Assembly (NCBI GenBank): GCA_029961685.1
Contig: JARWKL010000009.1
Span: 21,137,237 to 21,201,236, forward strand
Origin: Aristolochia californica
Lineage: Eukaryota > Streptophyta > Magnoliopsida > Piperales > Aristolochiaceae
Reading direction: 5' to 3'
Length of the DNA: 64,000 bases
The notes below the pieces were generated by a model. That model had not been told where the DNA came from. It worked only from the letters and a program-made list of their open reading frames with translations, and did not search any database. Of the stretch, positions 30,101 to 41,700 are shown piece by piece (position 1 is the stretch's first letter; the number at the start of each line of letters is the position of its first letter). Both the position numbers and the translations under genes were made by a program.

Positions 30101-30199
30101 AGTAAAATAAGCCATTATTTTCCCCATTTACAAAATGCTGACATAATGATCATCGATGATTGTAGAGTGATTTATCATGGGTAATGGGGCTATATTTTT

Positions 30200-30798
30200 T
30201 TAAGGAATGACTTATGGGTCGGGAGTCAACAATCAATTAAAAATCCCCCACCACCCTCTTTTCCCGACGATTGCAAAACCTGATATATAATAACTAAAAA
30301 GAGTTTACAATCCCCAAAAATTAAAGAAACTTTTTGGAATTATCTCTCTCTAAATTTGTGCATTGTGTATTTTCATTTTAGAAATATAATTTTTTCTTAT
30401 ATCAAAACTTGAGTTTTCACTTTTCCCTTCATCTCGTCGGCAAAAATAGAGATAAAAATTAAATAGATCACAACGAAATGAAAATTTTAGAGTTTATGTA
30501 TGGAAAAAAATTAAACCAGTACAAATGTAAGTGAAGAGATTTTATAAGAAAGAGGTTTTTCTACACATGCTTTTAAAAAAATGGATATGCATGCTTGAAA
30601 CATGTTAAAGATGCGAATGACCTACGGATCCAAACTTTTTAAACAGAATCACAAACGCTCATTAAATTCTCAAGTGAACGTACGGTGGGATATTTACACG
30701 AGTCAAACAAGCCATTATTTTGCCCATTAACAAAAAGCTGACTTAACGATCATAGATGATTGTAAAGTGATTTATCATGCGTAAAGGGCTATATTTTT
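30200..30798 (+). repeat. Internally deleted monomer (599 bp)
   Basis: About 84 bp are missing near 30,537. GTAAGTGAAGA joins GATTTTATAAGAAAG directly, skipping the TTATTCACACACC...CAATAGCTTG portion. Confidence 0.83.
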
Positions 30799-33700
30799 GT
30801 AAGGAATGACTTATGGGTTGGGTGTCAAAACTCAGTTAAAAATCCCCCGCCTCCCCTTTTTCCCGACAATTGTATAACCTGATATATAAATACTAAAAAG
30901 AGTTTACAATCCCTAAAAATTACAGACACTTTTTGGAATTATTTCTCTCTACATTTGTGCAATGTGCATTTACATTTTAGATGTATACTTTTTTCTTAAA
31001 TCAAAATTTGAGTTTTCACTTTTTCCTTCATCTCATAGACGAAAATGAGATAAAAGGCAAATAGATCACAACAAAATGAAAATTTTAGAGTTTATGTATG
31101 GAAAAAAGTTAAAGCAATAAATTTTTAAGTAAAGAAAATTTATTCACACACCACAAATGAAAAAAAAAGTTTTGTTATCCAAGTTTGGAAAATTCTACTC
31201 GTTCAACAACCCCAATAGCTAGGAATTTTATAAGAAAGAGATTTTTCAACACATGCTTCTAAAAAATGGATATGCATGCTTGAAATGTGTGAAAGATGCA
31301 AATGACCTATGGATCCAAACCTTTTAAAGAGAATAACAAACGCTCATTAAATTCTGAAGTGACGAGTGGTGGGATATTTACCCGAGTCAAACTAGCCATT
31401 ATTTTGCCCATTTACAAAAAGCTTACCTAACGATCATTGATGATTGTAAAGTGATTTATCATGCGCAACGGGCTATATTTTTGTAAGGAATGACTTATGG
31501 GTTGAAACTCAACATTTATTTAAAAATCCCCAACCTCCCCCTTTTCCAAAGGATTGCAAAACCACATATATAATACTAGAAAGAGTCTACAATCCATAAA
31601 AATAACAGACAGTTTTTGGAATTATCTCCCTCTACATTTGTGCATTGTGCATTTCCATTTTAGATGAATACTTTTTTCTTAAAAAAAAATTTCAGTTTTC
31701 ACTTTTCCCTTCATCTCGTAGACAAAAAATTGATAAAAGGCAAATATATTACAATGAAATGAAAATTTTAGAGTTTATGTATGGAAAAAAAGTAAAGCAA
31801 TAACAAACGTAAGTAAACAAAATTTACTCACACACCACAAATCAACACAAAATTTTTATTAACCAAGTTTTGGAAATTCCACTAGCTCAACAACCCCAAT
31901 AGCTTGGAATTTTATAAGAAAGAGATTTTTCTGCACATGCGTTAAAAAATGGATATGCATGCTTGAAACAAGTTAAAGATGCAAATCACCTATGGATCCA
32001 AACCTTTTAAAGAGAATAACAAACACTCATTAAATTCTTAATTGAACGTGCTATGGGATATTTACCTGAGTCAAACATACCATTATTTTGCCCATTTACA
32101 AAAAGCTGACCTACCGATCATAGATGATTGTAAAGTCATTTATCATGCGTTACAGGCTATATGTTTGTGAGGAATTACATATGGGTTGGGAGTCAACACT
32201 CAGTTAAAAATCCCCTGCCATCCCCTTTTCCCGATGATTGCAAAACTAGATATAAAAACTAAAAAGAGTTGACAATCCCTAAAAATAATAGACACTTTTT
32301 GGAATTATCTCCCTCTACATTTGTGCATTGTGCATTTCCATTTTAGATGTATACTTTTTTCTTAAATCAAAACTTTTGTTTTCACTTTCCCTACATGTCG
32401 TAGACAAAAAAGTGATAAAAGGCAAATAGATCACCACGAAATGATAATTTTTGAGTTTATGTACGGAAAAAATTTAAAGCAATTACAAACGTAAGTAAAG
32501 AAAATTTATTCACACACCACAACTGAACACAAAAGTTTTTTTATCCAAGTTTGGGAAATTCCATTAGTTCAACAACCCCAATAGCTTGGAATTTTATAAG
32601 AAAGAGATTTTTCTACACATGCTTTTAAAAAATGGATATGCATACTTGAAACATGTTAAAGAAACAAATGACCTATGGATCCAAACCTTTTAAAGAGAAT
32701 AACAAACGCTCACTAAATTATCAAGTGAACATGCAGTGGGATATTTACCTTAGTCAAAAGTGCCATTATTTTGCCCATTTACAAAAAGCTGACCAAACGA
32801 TCATAGATGATTGTAAAGTTATTTACCATGCGTAATGGGCTATATTTTTGTAAGGAATGACTTATGGGTTGGGAGTCAACACTCAGTTTAAAATCACCTG
32901 CCTACCCCTTTTCCTACCGATTGCAAAATCTGATATATAAAAACTAAAAAGAGTTTACAATCTCTCAAAATTACAGACACTTTTTGGAATTATCTCGCTC
33001 AACATTTAAGCATTGTGCTTTTCCATTTGAGATGTATACTTTTTTCTTAAATCAAAACATGAGTTTTCATTTTTCCCTTCATCTCATAGACAAAAAAGAG
33101 ATAAAAGGCAAATAAATCATAACGAAATGAAAATTTTAGAGTTTGTGTATGGAAAAGATTTAAAGAAATAAAAAATTTACATAAAGAAAATTTATTCACA
33201 CACCACAAATTTTTTTATCCAAGTTTGGGAAATTCCACTAATTCAACAACCCCAAAAGCTTGGAATTTTTAAAGTAAGAGATTTTTCTTCACATGCTTTA
33301 AAAAATGGATATGCATGCTTGAAACATGTTAAAGATGAATGACCTATGGATCCATACCTTCAAAAGAGAATAAAAAACTCTCACTAAATTTTCAAGTGAA
33401 CGTGCGGTGGGATATTTGCCCGAGTCAAACAAGCCATTATTTTGCCCATTTACAAAAAGCTGACCTAACGATCTTGGATGATTGTAAAGTGATTTATCAT
33501 GCGTAATGGGCAATATTGTTGTAAGGAATGACTTATGGTTTGGGCGTCAACACTCGGTTAAAAATCCCCCGCCTCCCCCTTTTCATGACAAGTGCAAAAC
33601 CTGATATATAAAAACTAAAAAGAGTATGCAATCCCTAAAAATTACAGACACTTTTTTGAATTATCTCTCTCTACATTATTGCATTGTGAATTTCCATTTT

Positions 33701-35979
33701 AGATGTATACTTTTTTCCTAAATAGAAATTTGAGTTTTCACTTTTACCTTCATCTCGTAGACAAAAAAGAGATAAAAGGCAAATAGATCACAGCGGAATG
33801 AAAATTTTAGAGTTTATGTATGGAAAAATTTTTAAGCAATTACAAAAGTAAGTAAGTAAAATTTATTCACACACCACAAATGAACACAAAAGTTTTGTTA
33901 TCCAAGTTTCAAAAATTCCACTAGTTCAACAACTCCAATAGCTAGGAATTTTATAAGAAAGAGATTTTTCTACACATGCATTTAAAAAAGGGATATGCAT
34001 GCTTGAAACATGTTAAAGATGCAAATGACCTATGGCTCCAAACCTTTTAAAGAGAAAGACAAATGCTGATTAAATTCTCAAGTGAACGTGTGGTGGGATC
34101 TTAACCCGAGTCTAACAAGCCATTATTTTTCCCATTTACAAAAAGCTGACTTAACGATCATAGATGATTGTAAAGTGATTTATCTTGCGTAACGTGCTAT
34201 TATTTTGTAAGGAATCACATATAGGTTGGGCGTCAACACTCAGTTAAAAATCCCCCGCCTCCACCTTTTCTCGACGATTGCAAAACCTAATATATAATAA
34301 CTAAAAACAGTTTACAATCTCTAAAAACGAAAGACACTTTTCAGAATTTTCTCTCTCTACATTTGTGCATTTCTGTTTTAGATATATACTATTTTTCTTT
34401 AACAAAACATGAATTTTCAATTTTCCCTTCGTTTCGGAGACAAAATAAAGATAAAAGGCAAATATATCACAATGAAATGAAAATTTTAGAGTTTATGTAT
34501 GGAAAAATTTAAAGCAATTACAAAAGTAAGTAAAGAAAATTTATTCACACACCACAAATGAACCCAAAAATTTTTTTATCCAAATTTGGGAAATTCCACT
34601 AGTTCAACAACCCCAATAGCTTGGAATTTTATTAGAAAGAGATTTTTCTACACATGCTTTTAAAAAATGGATATGCCTGCTTGAAACATGTCAAAAATAC
34701 AAATGACCTATGGATCCAAACCTTTTAAAGATAATAACAAACGCTCATTAAATTCTCAACTGAACGTGCGGTGGGATATTTACCCGAGTCAAAAGTGCCA
34801 TTATTTTGCCCATTTACAAAAAGCTGACGAAACGATCATAGATGATTGTAAATTTATTTACAACATTTAATGGGCAATAGTTTTGTAAGGAATGACTTAT
34901 ACGTTGGGTGTCAACACTCAGTTAGAAATCCCCCGCCTCCCCCTTTTCCCGACGATTGCAAAACCTGATATATAAAAACTAAAAAGAGTTTAGAATCCAT
35001 AAAAATAATAGACATTTTTTGGAATTATCTCTCTCCACATTTGAGCATTGTGTATTTCCAATTTAGATGTATACTTTTTTTTTAAATCAAAACTTGAGTT
35101 TTCACTTTTCCCTTCATTTCGTAGACAAAAAAGAGATAAAAGGCAAATAAATCACAACGAAATGAAAATTTTAGAGTTTATGTATGGAAAAAGTTTAAAG
35201 AAATAACAAATGAAAGTAAATAAAATTTATTCACACACCTCAAAAGTTTTTTTATCCAGGTTTTGGAAATTCCACTAATTCAACAACCCCAAAAGCTTCA
35301 AATTTTTAAAGAAAGAGATTTTTGTACGTATGCTTTAAAAAATAGATATGCATGCTTGAAACATGTTAAAGATGCAATGACCTATGGATCCATACCTTTA
35401 AAAGAGAAAAAGAAACGCTCATTAAATTTTCAAGTGAACGTGCAGTGGGATATTTGCCCGAGTCAAACAAGCCATTATTTTACCCATTTACAAAAAGCTG
35501 ACCTAACGATCTTAGATGATTGTAAAGTTATTTATCAAGCGTAACGGGCAATATTTTTGTAAGGAATGACTTATGGTTTTGGCATCAACACTCAGTTAAA
35601 AATCCCCCGCCTCCCCCTTTTCCTGATGATTGCAAAACCTGATATATAAAAAGTAAAAAGTGTTTACAATCCCTAAAAATTATAGACACTCTTTGGAATT
35701 ATCTCTCACTACATTTGTGCATTGTGCATTTTAATTTTAAATGTATACTTTTTTCTTCAATCAAAACATGAGTTTTCATTTTTCCCTTTATCTCGTTGAC
35801 AAAAAAAAGATAAAAGGCAAATAGATAAAAATGAAATAAAAATTTTAGAGTTTATGTATGGAAATTTAAAGCAATAAAAAATGTAAGTAAAGAAAATTTA
35901 TTCACACAACACAAATGAACACAAAAGTTATGTTATCCAAGTTTGGGAAATTCCACTAGTACTACAACCCCAATAGCTT

Positions 35980-36001
35980 GGAATTTTATTGGAATTTTAT
36001 A
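35980..36001 (+). repeat. 11-bp tandem duplication
   Basis: GGAATTTTATT is followed immediately by GGAATTTTATA, where other monomers have a single copy. It lies 43 bp upstream of the TRIM insertion and looks like replication slippage; I see no sign that it is part of the transposon. Confidence 0.85.
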
Positions 36002-36039
36002 AGAAAGAGATTTTTCTACATATGCTTTTAAAAAATGGA

Positions 36040-36044
36040 TATGC
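36040..36044 (+). repeat. Target-site duplication, left (TATGC)
   Basis: A TATGC pentamer borders the element on the left. The uninterrupted monomer reads GGATATGCATGC here, so the pentamer is native sequence duplicated on insertion. Confidence 0.95.
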
Positions 36045-36126
36045 TGTTAAGCACCTAGCCAATACGACCCAAAATATCGGCCTGTTAGGAGCGGAAGACA
36101 TATGTACTTAACCCGAGACCATAACA
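36045..36126 (-). repeat. TRIM 3' LTR (82 bp)
   Basis: On the plus strand it starts TGTTAAGC and ends CATAACA, giving the inverted termini TGTTA/TAACA. Differences from the other LTR are three transversions and three transitions, with no indel. It is the 3' LTR because the primer-binding site is next to the other copy. Confidence 0.93.
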
Positions 36127-36140
36127 TCACACCCCACCTT
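36127..36140 (-). other. Candidate polypurine tract of the TRIM
   Basis: On the minus strand this reads AAGGTGGGGTGTGA, 11 purines in 14, immediately before the 3' LTR where the plus-strand primer should lie. It is interrupted by T residues, so the call rests mainly on position. Confidence 0.6.
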
Positions 36141-36306
36141 CGCGAGCCGACGACCACAGCGGCGTAACGACACTGGCCCAACCCGGTGGCCTACTCTAGC
36201 GGCGGCCTACTCCTAGTGCCCCTTCGCAGTTCTCCAGGTCGCCCCATCGGCTAGGTCGCCCCTTCCAAACCTACCAGTAATTTTAATCCAGCCTTTGCGT
36301 GCCCCG

Positions 36307-36317
36307 GGACTCGAACT
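36307..36317 (-). promoter_or_regulatory. Pol III box-B-like sequence inside the TRIM
   Basis: The minus strand reads AGTTCGAGTCC, which matches the tRNA box B consensus GGTTCGANTCC at all but the first position. It begins about 28 bp after the start of the primer-binding site. A convincing box A is not clear, so this may be a tRNA-derived relic or chance. Confidence 0.4.
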
Positions 36318-36333
36318 CGCGACGTGGGAGCCC

Positions 36334-36345
36334 GCACTGATACCA
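36334..36345 (-). other. TRIM primer-binding site (tRNA-Met type)
   Basis: The minus strand reads TGGTATCAGTGC, starting two bases inside the 5' LTR. TGGTATCAG is the common plant LTR-retrotransposon primer-binding core complementary to the 3' end of initiator methionine tRNA; GAGC would be the usual continuation. It fixes the element's orientation. Confidence 0.88.
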
Positions 36346-36347
36346 AA

Positions 36348-36429
36348 TGCTAAGCACCTAGCCAATACTACCCAAAAAATCGGCCTGTTAGGAGCGGAAG
36401 ACATAGGTACTTAACCCAGGACCATAACA
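36348..36429 (-). repeat. TRIM 5' LTR (82 bp)
   Basis: On the plus strand it starts TGCTAAGC and ends CATAACA. It lies next to the primer-binding site and is therefore the 5' LTR in the element's own orientation. Confidence 0.93.
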
Positions 36430-36434
36430 TATGC
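36430..36434 (+). repeat. Target-site duplication, right (TATGC)
   Basis: An exact copy of the left pentamer. After it the monomer resumes with ATGTTTGAAACATG in phase. Confidence 0.95.
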
Positions 36435-38759
36435 ATGTTTGAAACATGTTAAAGATGCAAATGACCAATGGATCCAAACCTTTTAAAGAGAATTACAAAC
36501 GCTCATTAAATTCTCAAGTGAATGTACGAGGTGGGATATTTACCAGAGTCAAACAAGCTATTATCTTACCCATTTAAAAAAAGCTAACCTAACAATCATA
36601 GATGATTGTAAAGTGATTTATCATGCATATTGGCTATATTTTTGTAAGGAATGACTTATGGGTTGGGTGTCAACACTCAGTTAGAAATCCCCCGTCTCCA
36701 CCTTTTCCCGACGATTGCAAAACCTGATATATATAATAACTAAAGAGAGTTTACAATCTCTAAAAATAACAGACACTTTTCAGAATTTTCTCTCTCTACA
36801 TTTGTGCATTGTGCATTTCTGTTTTAGATGTATACTTTTTTCTTTAATCAAAACTTGAGTTTCACTTTTCCTTTCATCTCGTAGACAAAATAGAGATAAA
36901 AGGCAAATCGATCACAATGAAATGAAAATTTTAGAGTTTATGTATGGAAAAAATTTAAACCAATAACAAATGTAAGTAAAGAAAATTTATTCTCACACCA
37001 CGAATGAACACAAAAGTTTTGTTATCGAAGTTTGGGAAATTCCAGTAGTTCATCAACCCAATAGCTTTGATTTTTATAAGAAAGAGATTTTTCTACACAT
37101 GCTTTAAAAAATGGATATGCATGTTTGAAACATGTTAAAGAAAAAAATGACCTATGGATCCAAACCTTTTAAAGAGAATAAAAAACGTTCATTAAATTTT
37201 CAAGTGAACATGCAGGGTGGGATATTTACCCAAGTCAAACAAGCCATTATTTTGTTATTTTATAAAAAGTAGACCTAGCGATCAAAGATGATTTTAAAGT
37301 GATTTATCATGCGTAGCAGGTTATACTTTTTTAAGGAATGACTTATGGGTTGGGTGTCAACACTATGTTTAAAATCCCCCGCCTCCCCCTTTTCCCGACG
37401 ATAGAAAAACTTGATATATAAAAACTGAAAAGAGTTTACAATCCCTAAAAATTATAGACACTGTTTGGAATTATGACTCTCTACAATTGTGCATTGAGCA
37501 TTTCGATTTTAATTGTATAATTTTTTCTTAAATCAAAACTTGAGTTTTCACTTTTCCCTTCATCTCGTAGACAAAAAGAGATAAAAGGCAAATAGATAAC
37601 AACAAAATGAAAATTTTAGAGTTTATGTATGGAAAAAATGTAAAGCAATACAAAATTTAAGTAAATAAAATTTGTTCACACACCACAAATGAACATAAAA
37701 GTTTTATTATCCTAGTTTGGGAAATTTCACTAGTTCTACAACCCCAATAGCTTGGAATTTTATAAGAAAGAGATTTTTCTACATATGCTTTTAAAAAATG
37801 GATATGCATGCTTGAATATTGTTAAAGATAAAAAAGACCTATGGATCCAAACCATTTAAAGAGAATTACAAACACTTATTAAATTCTCGAGTGAACGTGC
37901 AGGGTGGGATATTTACCCGAGTCAAACAAGCTATTTTTTGCCCAATTAAAAAAAGTTGACCTAACGATCATTTATCATGCGTAACGGGCTATATTTTTGT
38001 AAGGAATGACTTATAGGTTGGGAGTCAACACTCAGTTAAAAATCCCCCGCCTCCCCCTTTTCGTGACGATTGCAAAACCTTATATAGAAAAGCTAAAAAG
38101 AGTTTACAATCCCTAAAAATTACAGGAACTTTTTGGAATTATCTCTCTATATATCTGTGCATTGTGCATTTCCACTTTATATGTATATATTTTGCTTAAA
38201 CCAAAACTTGAGTTCTCACTTTTCCCTTCATCTCGTAGACAAAAAAGAGATAAAAGGCAAATAGACCACAACAAAATCAAAATTTTAGAGTTTATGTATG
38301 GGAAAATTTTAAAGCAAAAACAAATGTTAGTAAAGAAAAATTATTCAGACACCACAAATGAACACAAAAGTTTTGTTATCCAAGTTTGGAAAATTTCACT
38401 AGTTCAATAACCCCAATAGCTTGGAATTTTATAAGAAATAGATTTTTCTACACATGCTTTTAAAAAATGGATATGCATGCTTGAAACATGTTCAAGATGC
38501 AAATGACCTATGGATCCAAACCTTTTAAAGAGAATAACAAACTGACATTAAATTCTCAAGTGAATGTGCGGCGTGGGATATTTACCTGAGTCAAACAAGC
38601 CATTATTTTCTCCATTTACAAAAAGCTTACTTAACGATCATAGATGATTGTAATGTGATTTATCATGCGTAACAGGCTTTATTTTTTTAAGGAATGACTT
38701 TTGGGTTGGGAGTCAACACGCAATTAAAAATCCACCGCCACCTCCTTTTCCCAATGATT

Positions 38760-41700
38760 GTAAACCTAATAAATAAAAACTTAAAATAGTTTAGTATCCC
38801 TAAATATTACAGAATATTTTTGGAATTACCTCTCTCTACATTTGTGCATTACGCATTTCCATTTGACATGTATAATTTTTTCTATAATCAAAACTTGAGT
38901 TTTCACTTTTCCCTTCATCTCGTAAACAAAAAAGATATAAAAGGCAAATAGATCACAACGAAACGAAAAATTTTAGAGTTTATCTATGGAAAAAATTTAA
39001 TCCAATAACAAATGTAAGTAAAGAGAATTTATGCACACACCACAAATAAAAACACAAAAGTTTTGCTATCGAAGTTTGGGAAATTCCACTAGTTCAACAT
39101 CCCCAATAGCTTGGAATTTTATAAGAAAGAGATTTTTCTACACATGCCTTTAAAAAATGGATATGCATGCTTGAAACAAGTTAAAGATGCAAATCACCTA
39201 TAAATCCAAACCTTTTAAAGAGAATAACAAACTATCATTAAATTCTCAAGTGAACGTGCAGCGTGCGATATTTACCCGAGTCAAACAATCCATTATTTTG
39301 CCCATATACAAAGAGTTGACTTAACGATCATAGATGATTCTAAAGTTATTTATCATGCGTAATGGGCAATATTTTTGTAAGGAATAACTTATGCGTTGGG
39401 AGTCAACACTCAATTAAAAATCCACAGCCTCCCCCTTTTCCTGATGATTGCAAAACCTGATTTATAAAAACTTAAAAGAGTTTACTATCCCTAAAAATTA
39501 CAGACACTTTTTGGAATTATCTCTCTCAACATTGGTGAATTGTGCATTTCCATTTTACATGTATAATTTTTTCTTTAATCAAAACTTGAGTTTTCACTTT
39601 TCCTTTCATCTCATAGACAAAAAAGATATAAAAGGCAAATAGATCACAATGAAATGAAAATTTTAGAGTTTATGTATGGAAAAAATTTTAAGCAATAACA
39701 AATGTAAGTAAATAAAATTTATTCACACACGACAAATAAACACAAAAGTTTTGTTTTCCAAGTTTTAGAAATTCCACTAGTTCAACAACCCCAGTAGCTT
39801 GGAAATTTATAAGAAAGAGAATTTTCTACACATGCATTTAAAAAATGGATATGGATTCTTGAAACAAGTTAAAGATGCAAATGACCTATAGATCCAAACC
39901 TTTTAATGAGAATAACAAACACTAATTAAATTCTCAAGTGAACGTGTGGTGGGATATTTACCCGAGTCAAACAAGCCATTATTCTACCAATTTACAAAAA
40001 GCTGACTTAACAATCATAGATGATTGTAAAGTGATTTATCATGCGTAACGGTCTATATTTTTGTAAGAAATATCTTATGGGTTGGGACTCAACACTTAAT
40101 TAAAAATCCACAGCCTCTCCCATTTCTCGACAATTGCAAAACCTGATATATAAAAACTAAAAAGAGTTTACTATCCCTAAAAATTATAGACACTATTTGG
40201 ACTTATCTCTCTCCACATTTGTGCATTGTGCATTTCCATTTTTCATGTATAATTTTTTCTTTAACAAAACTTGAGTTTTCACTTTTCCCTTCATCTCGAA
40301 GACAAAAAAGATATAAAAGGCAAATAGATCACAACGAAATGAAAATTTTAGAGTTTATGTATAGAAAAAATTTTAAGCAATAAAAAATATAACTATATAA
40401 AATTTATTCACACACGGCAAATAAACACAAAAGTTTTGTGATCCAACTTTCAAAAATTCCATTAGTTCAACAACCCCAATAGCTTGGAAATTTGTAAGCA
40501 AATGATTTTTCTACACTTGCTTTTAAAAAATGGATATGGATTCTTGAAACATGTTAAGAATGAAAATGACCTGTGGATCCAAACCTTTTAAAGAGAATAA
40601 AAAATGCTCATTATATTCTCAAGTGAACGTGCGGTGGGATATTTACCCGAGTCAAACAAGCCATTATTTTTCCCTTTTACAAAAAGCTGAACAAACAATC
40701 ATAGATGATTGTAAAGTGATTTATCTTGCGTACCGGGCTATTTTTTTTTTTGTAAGGAATGACTTATGGGTTGGGTGTCAACACTCAGTTAAAAATCGAC
40801 CTCCTCTACCTTTTCTTGACGATTGCAAAACCTGATATATAATAACTAAAAAGAGTTTACAATCCCTAAAAATAACAAACACTTTTCAGAATATGCTGTC
40901 TCTACATTTGTGCATTGTGCATTTCTATTTTAGATGTATACTTTTTTCTTTAATCAAAACATGAGATTTCACTTTTCCCTTTATCTCGTAGACAAAAAAG
41001 ATATAAAAGCCAAATAGATCACAATGAAATGAAAATTTTAGAGTTTATGTATGGAAAAAATTTAAAGCAATAACAAAAGTAAGTAAAGAAAATTTATTCA
41101 CACTTCAAAAATGAACACAAAAGTTTTTTTATCCAAATTTGGAAAATTCCACTAGTTCAAAACTTCAATAGCTTGGAATTTTATAAGAAAGAGATTTTCT
41201 ACACATGCTTTTAAAAAATGAATATGCATGCTTGAAACATGTTCAAGATGCAAACCACCTATGGATCCAAACCTTTTAAAGAGAATAACAAACACTCATT
41301 AAAATCTCAAGTGAACGTGGGGTGTGGGATGTTTACCCGAGTAAAACAATCCATTATTTTGCCCATTTACAAAAAGCTGACTTAACGATCACAGATGATT
41401 GTAAAGTTATTTATCAAGCGTAACGGGCCATATTTTTGTAAGGAATAACTTATGGGTTGGGAGTCAACACTCAATTAAAAATCCATAGCCTCCCCCTTTT
41501 CCCGAAGATTTCAAAACCTGATATATAAAAACTGAAAAGAGTTTACTTTCCCTAAAAATTTCAGACACTTTTTGGAATTATCTCTCCATACATTTGTGCA
41601 TTGTACATTTCCATTTTACATGTATAATTTTTTCTTTAATCAAAACTTGAGTTTTCACCTTTCCCTTCATCTCGTAGACAAAAAAGATATAAAAGGCAAA

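Larger units (their letters stand above)
36045..36429 (-). mobile_element. TRIM (miniature non-autonomous LTR retrotransposon), 385 bp
   Basis: The element interrupts one satellite monomer and is clearly richer in G+C than its surroundings. Terminal direct repeats of 82 bp (36,045-36,126 and 36,348-36,429) have TG...CA ends and differ at 6 positions, about 93% identity. A perfect TATGC duplication flanks it. Read on the minus strand, the right copy is the 5' LTR. Two bases inside it is TGGTATCAGTGC, a primer-binding site of the initiator-methionine tRNA type, and a purine-rich stretch abuts the 3' LTR. The internal part is only 221 bp and has no gag or pol coding capacity; the 63-codon minus-strand frame across it (36,213-36,404) is incidental. 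Mobilisation would need enzymes from an autonomous element. Short LTRs plus a tiny internal domain is the definition of a TRIM; the named family is not recognised. The 7% LTR divergence argues against a very recent insertion. Confidence 0.95.

Noticed and set aside
36213..36404. 63-codon minus-strand frame in the G+C-rich segment
   Set aside because: It lies across the TRIM LTR, primer-binding site and internal region; TRIMs are non-coding and the peptide shows no gag or pol motif.
36045..36429. Solo LTR, MITE or SINE instead of a TRIM
   Set aside because: There are two direct LTR-like repeats with an internal region and primer-binding site, no long terminal inverted repeats, no poly-A tail, and a 5-bp target duplication.
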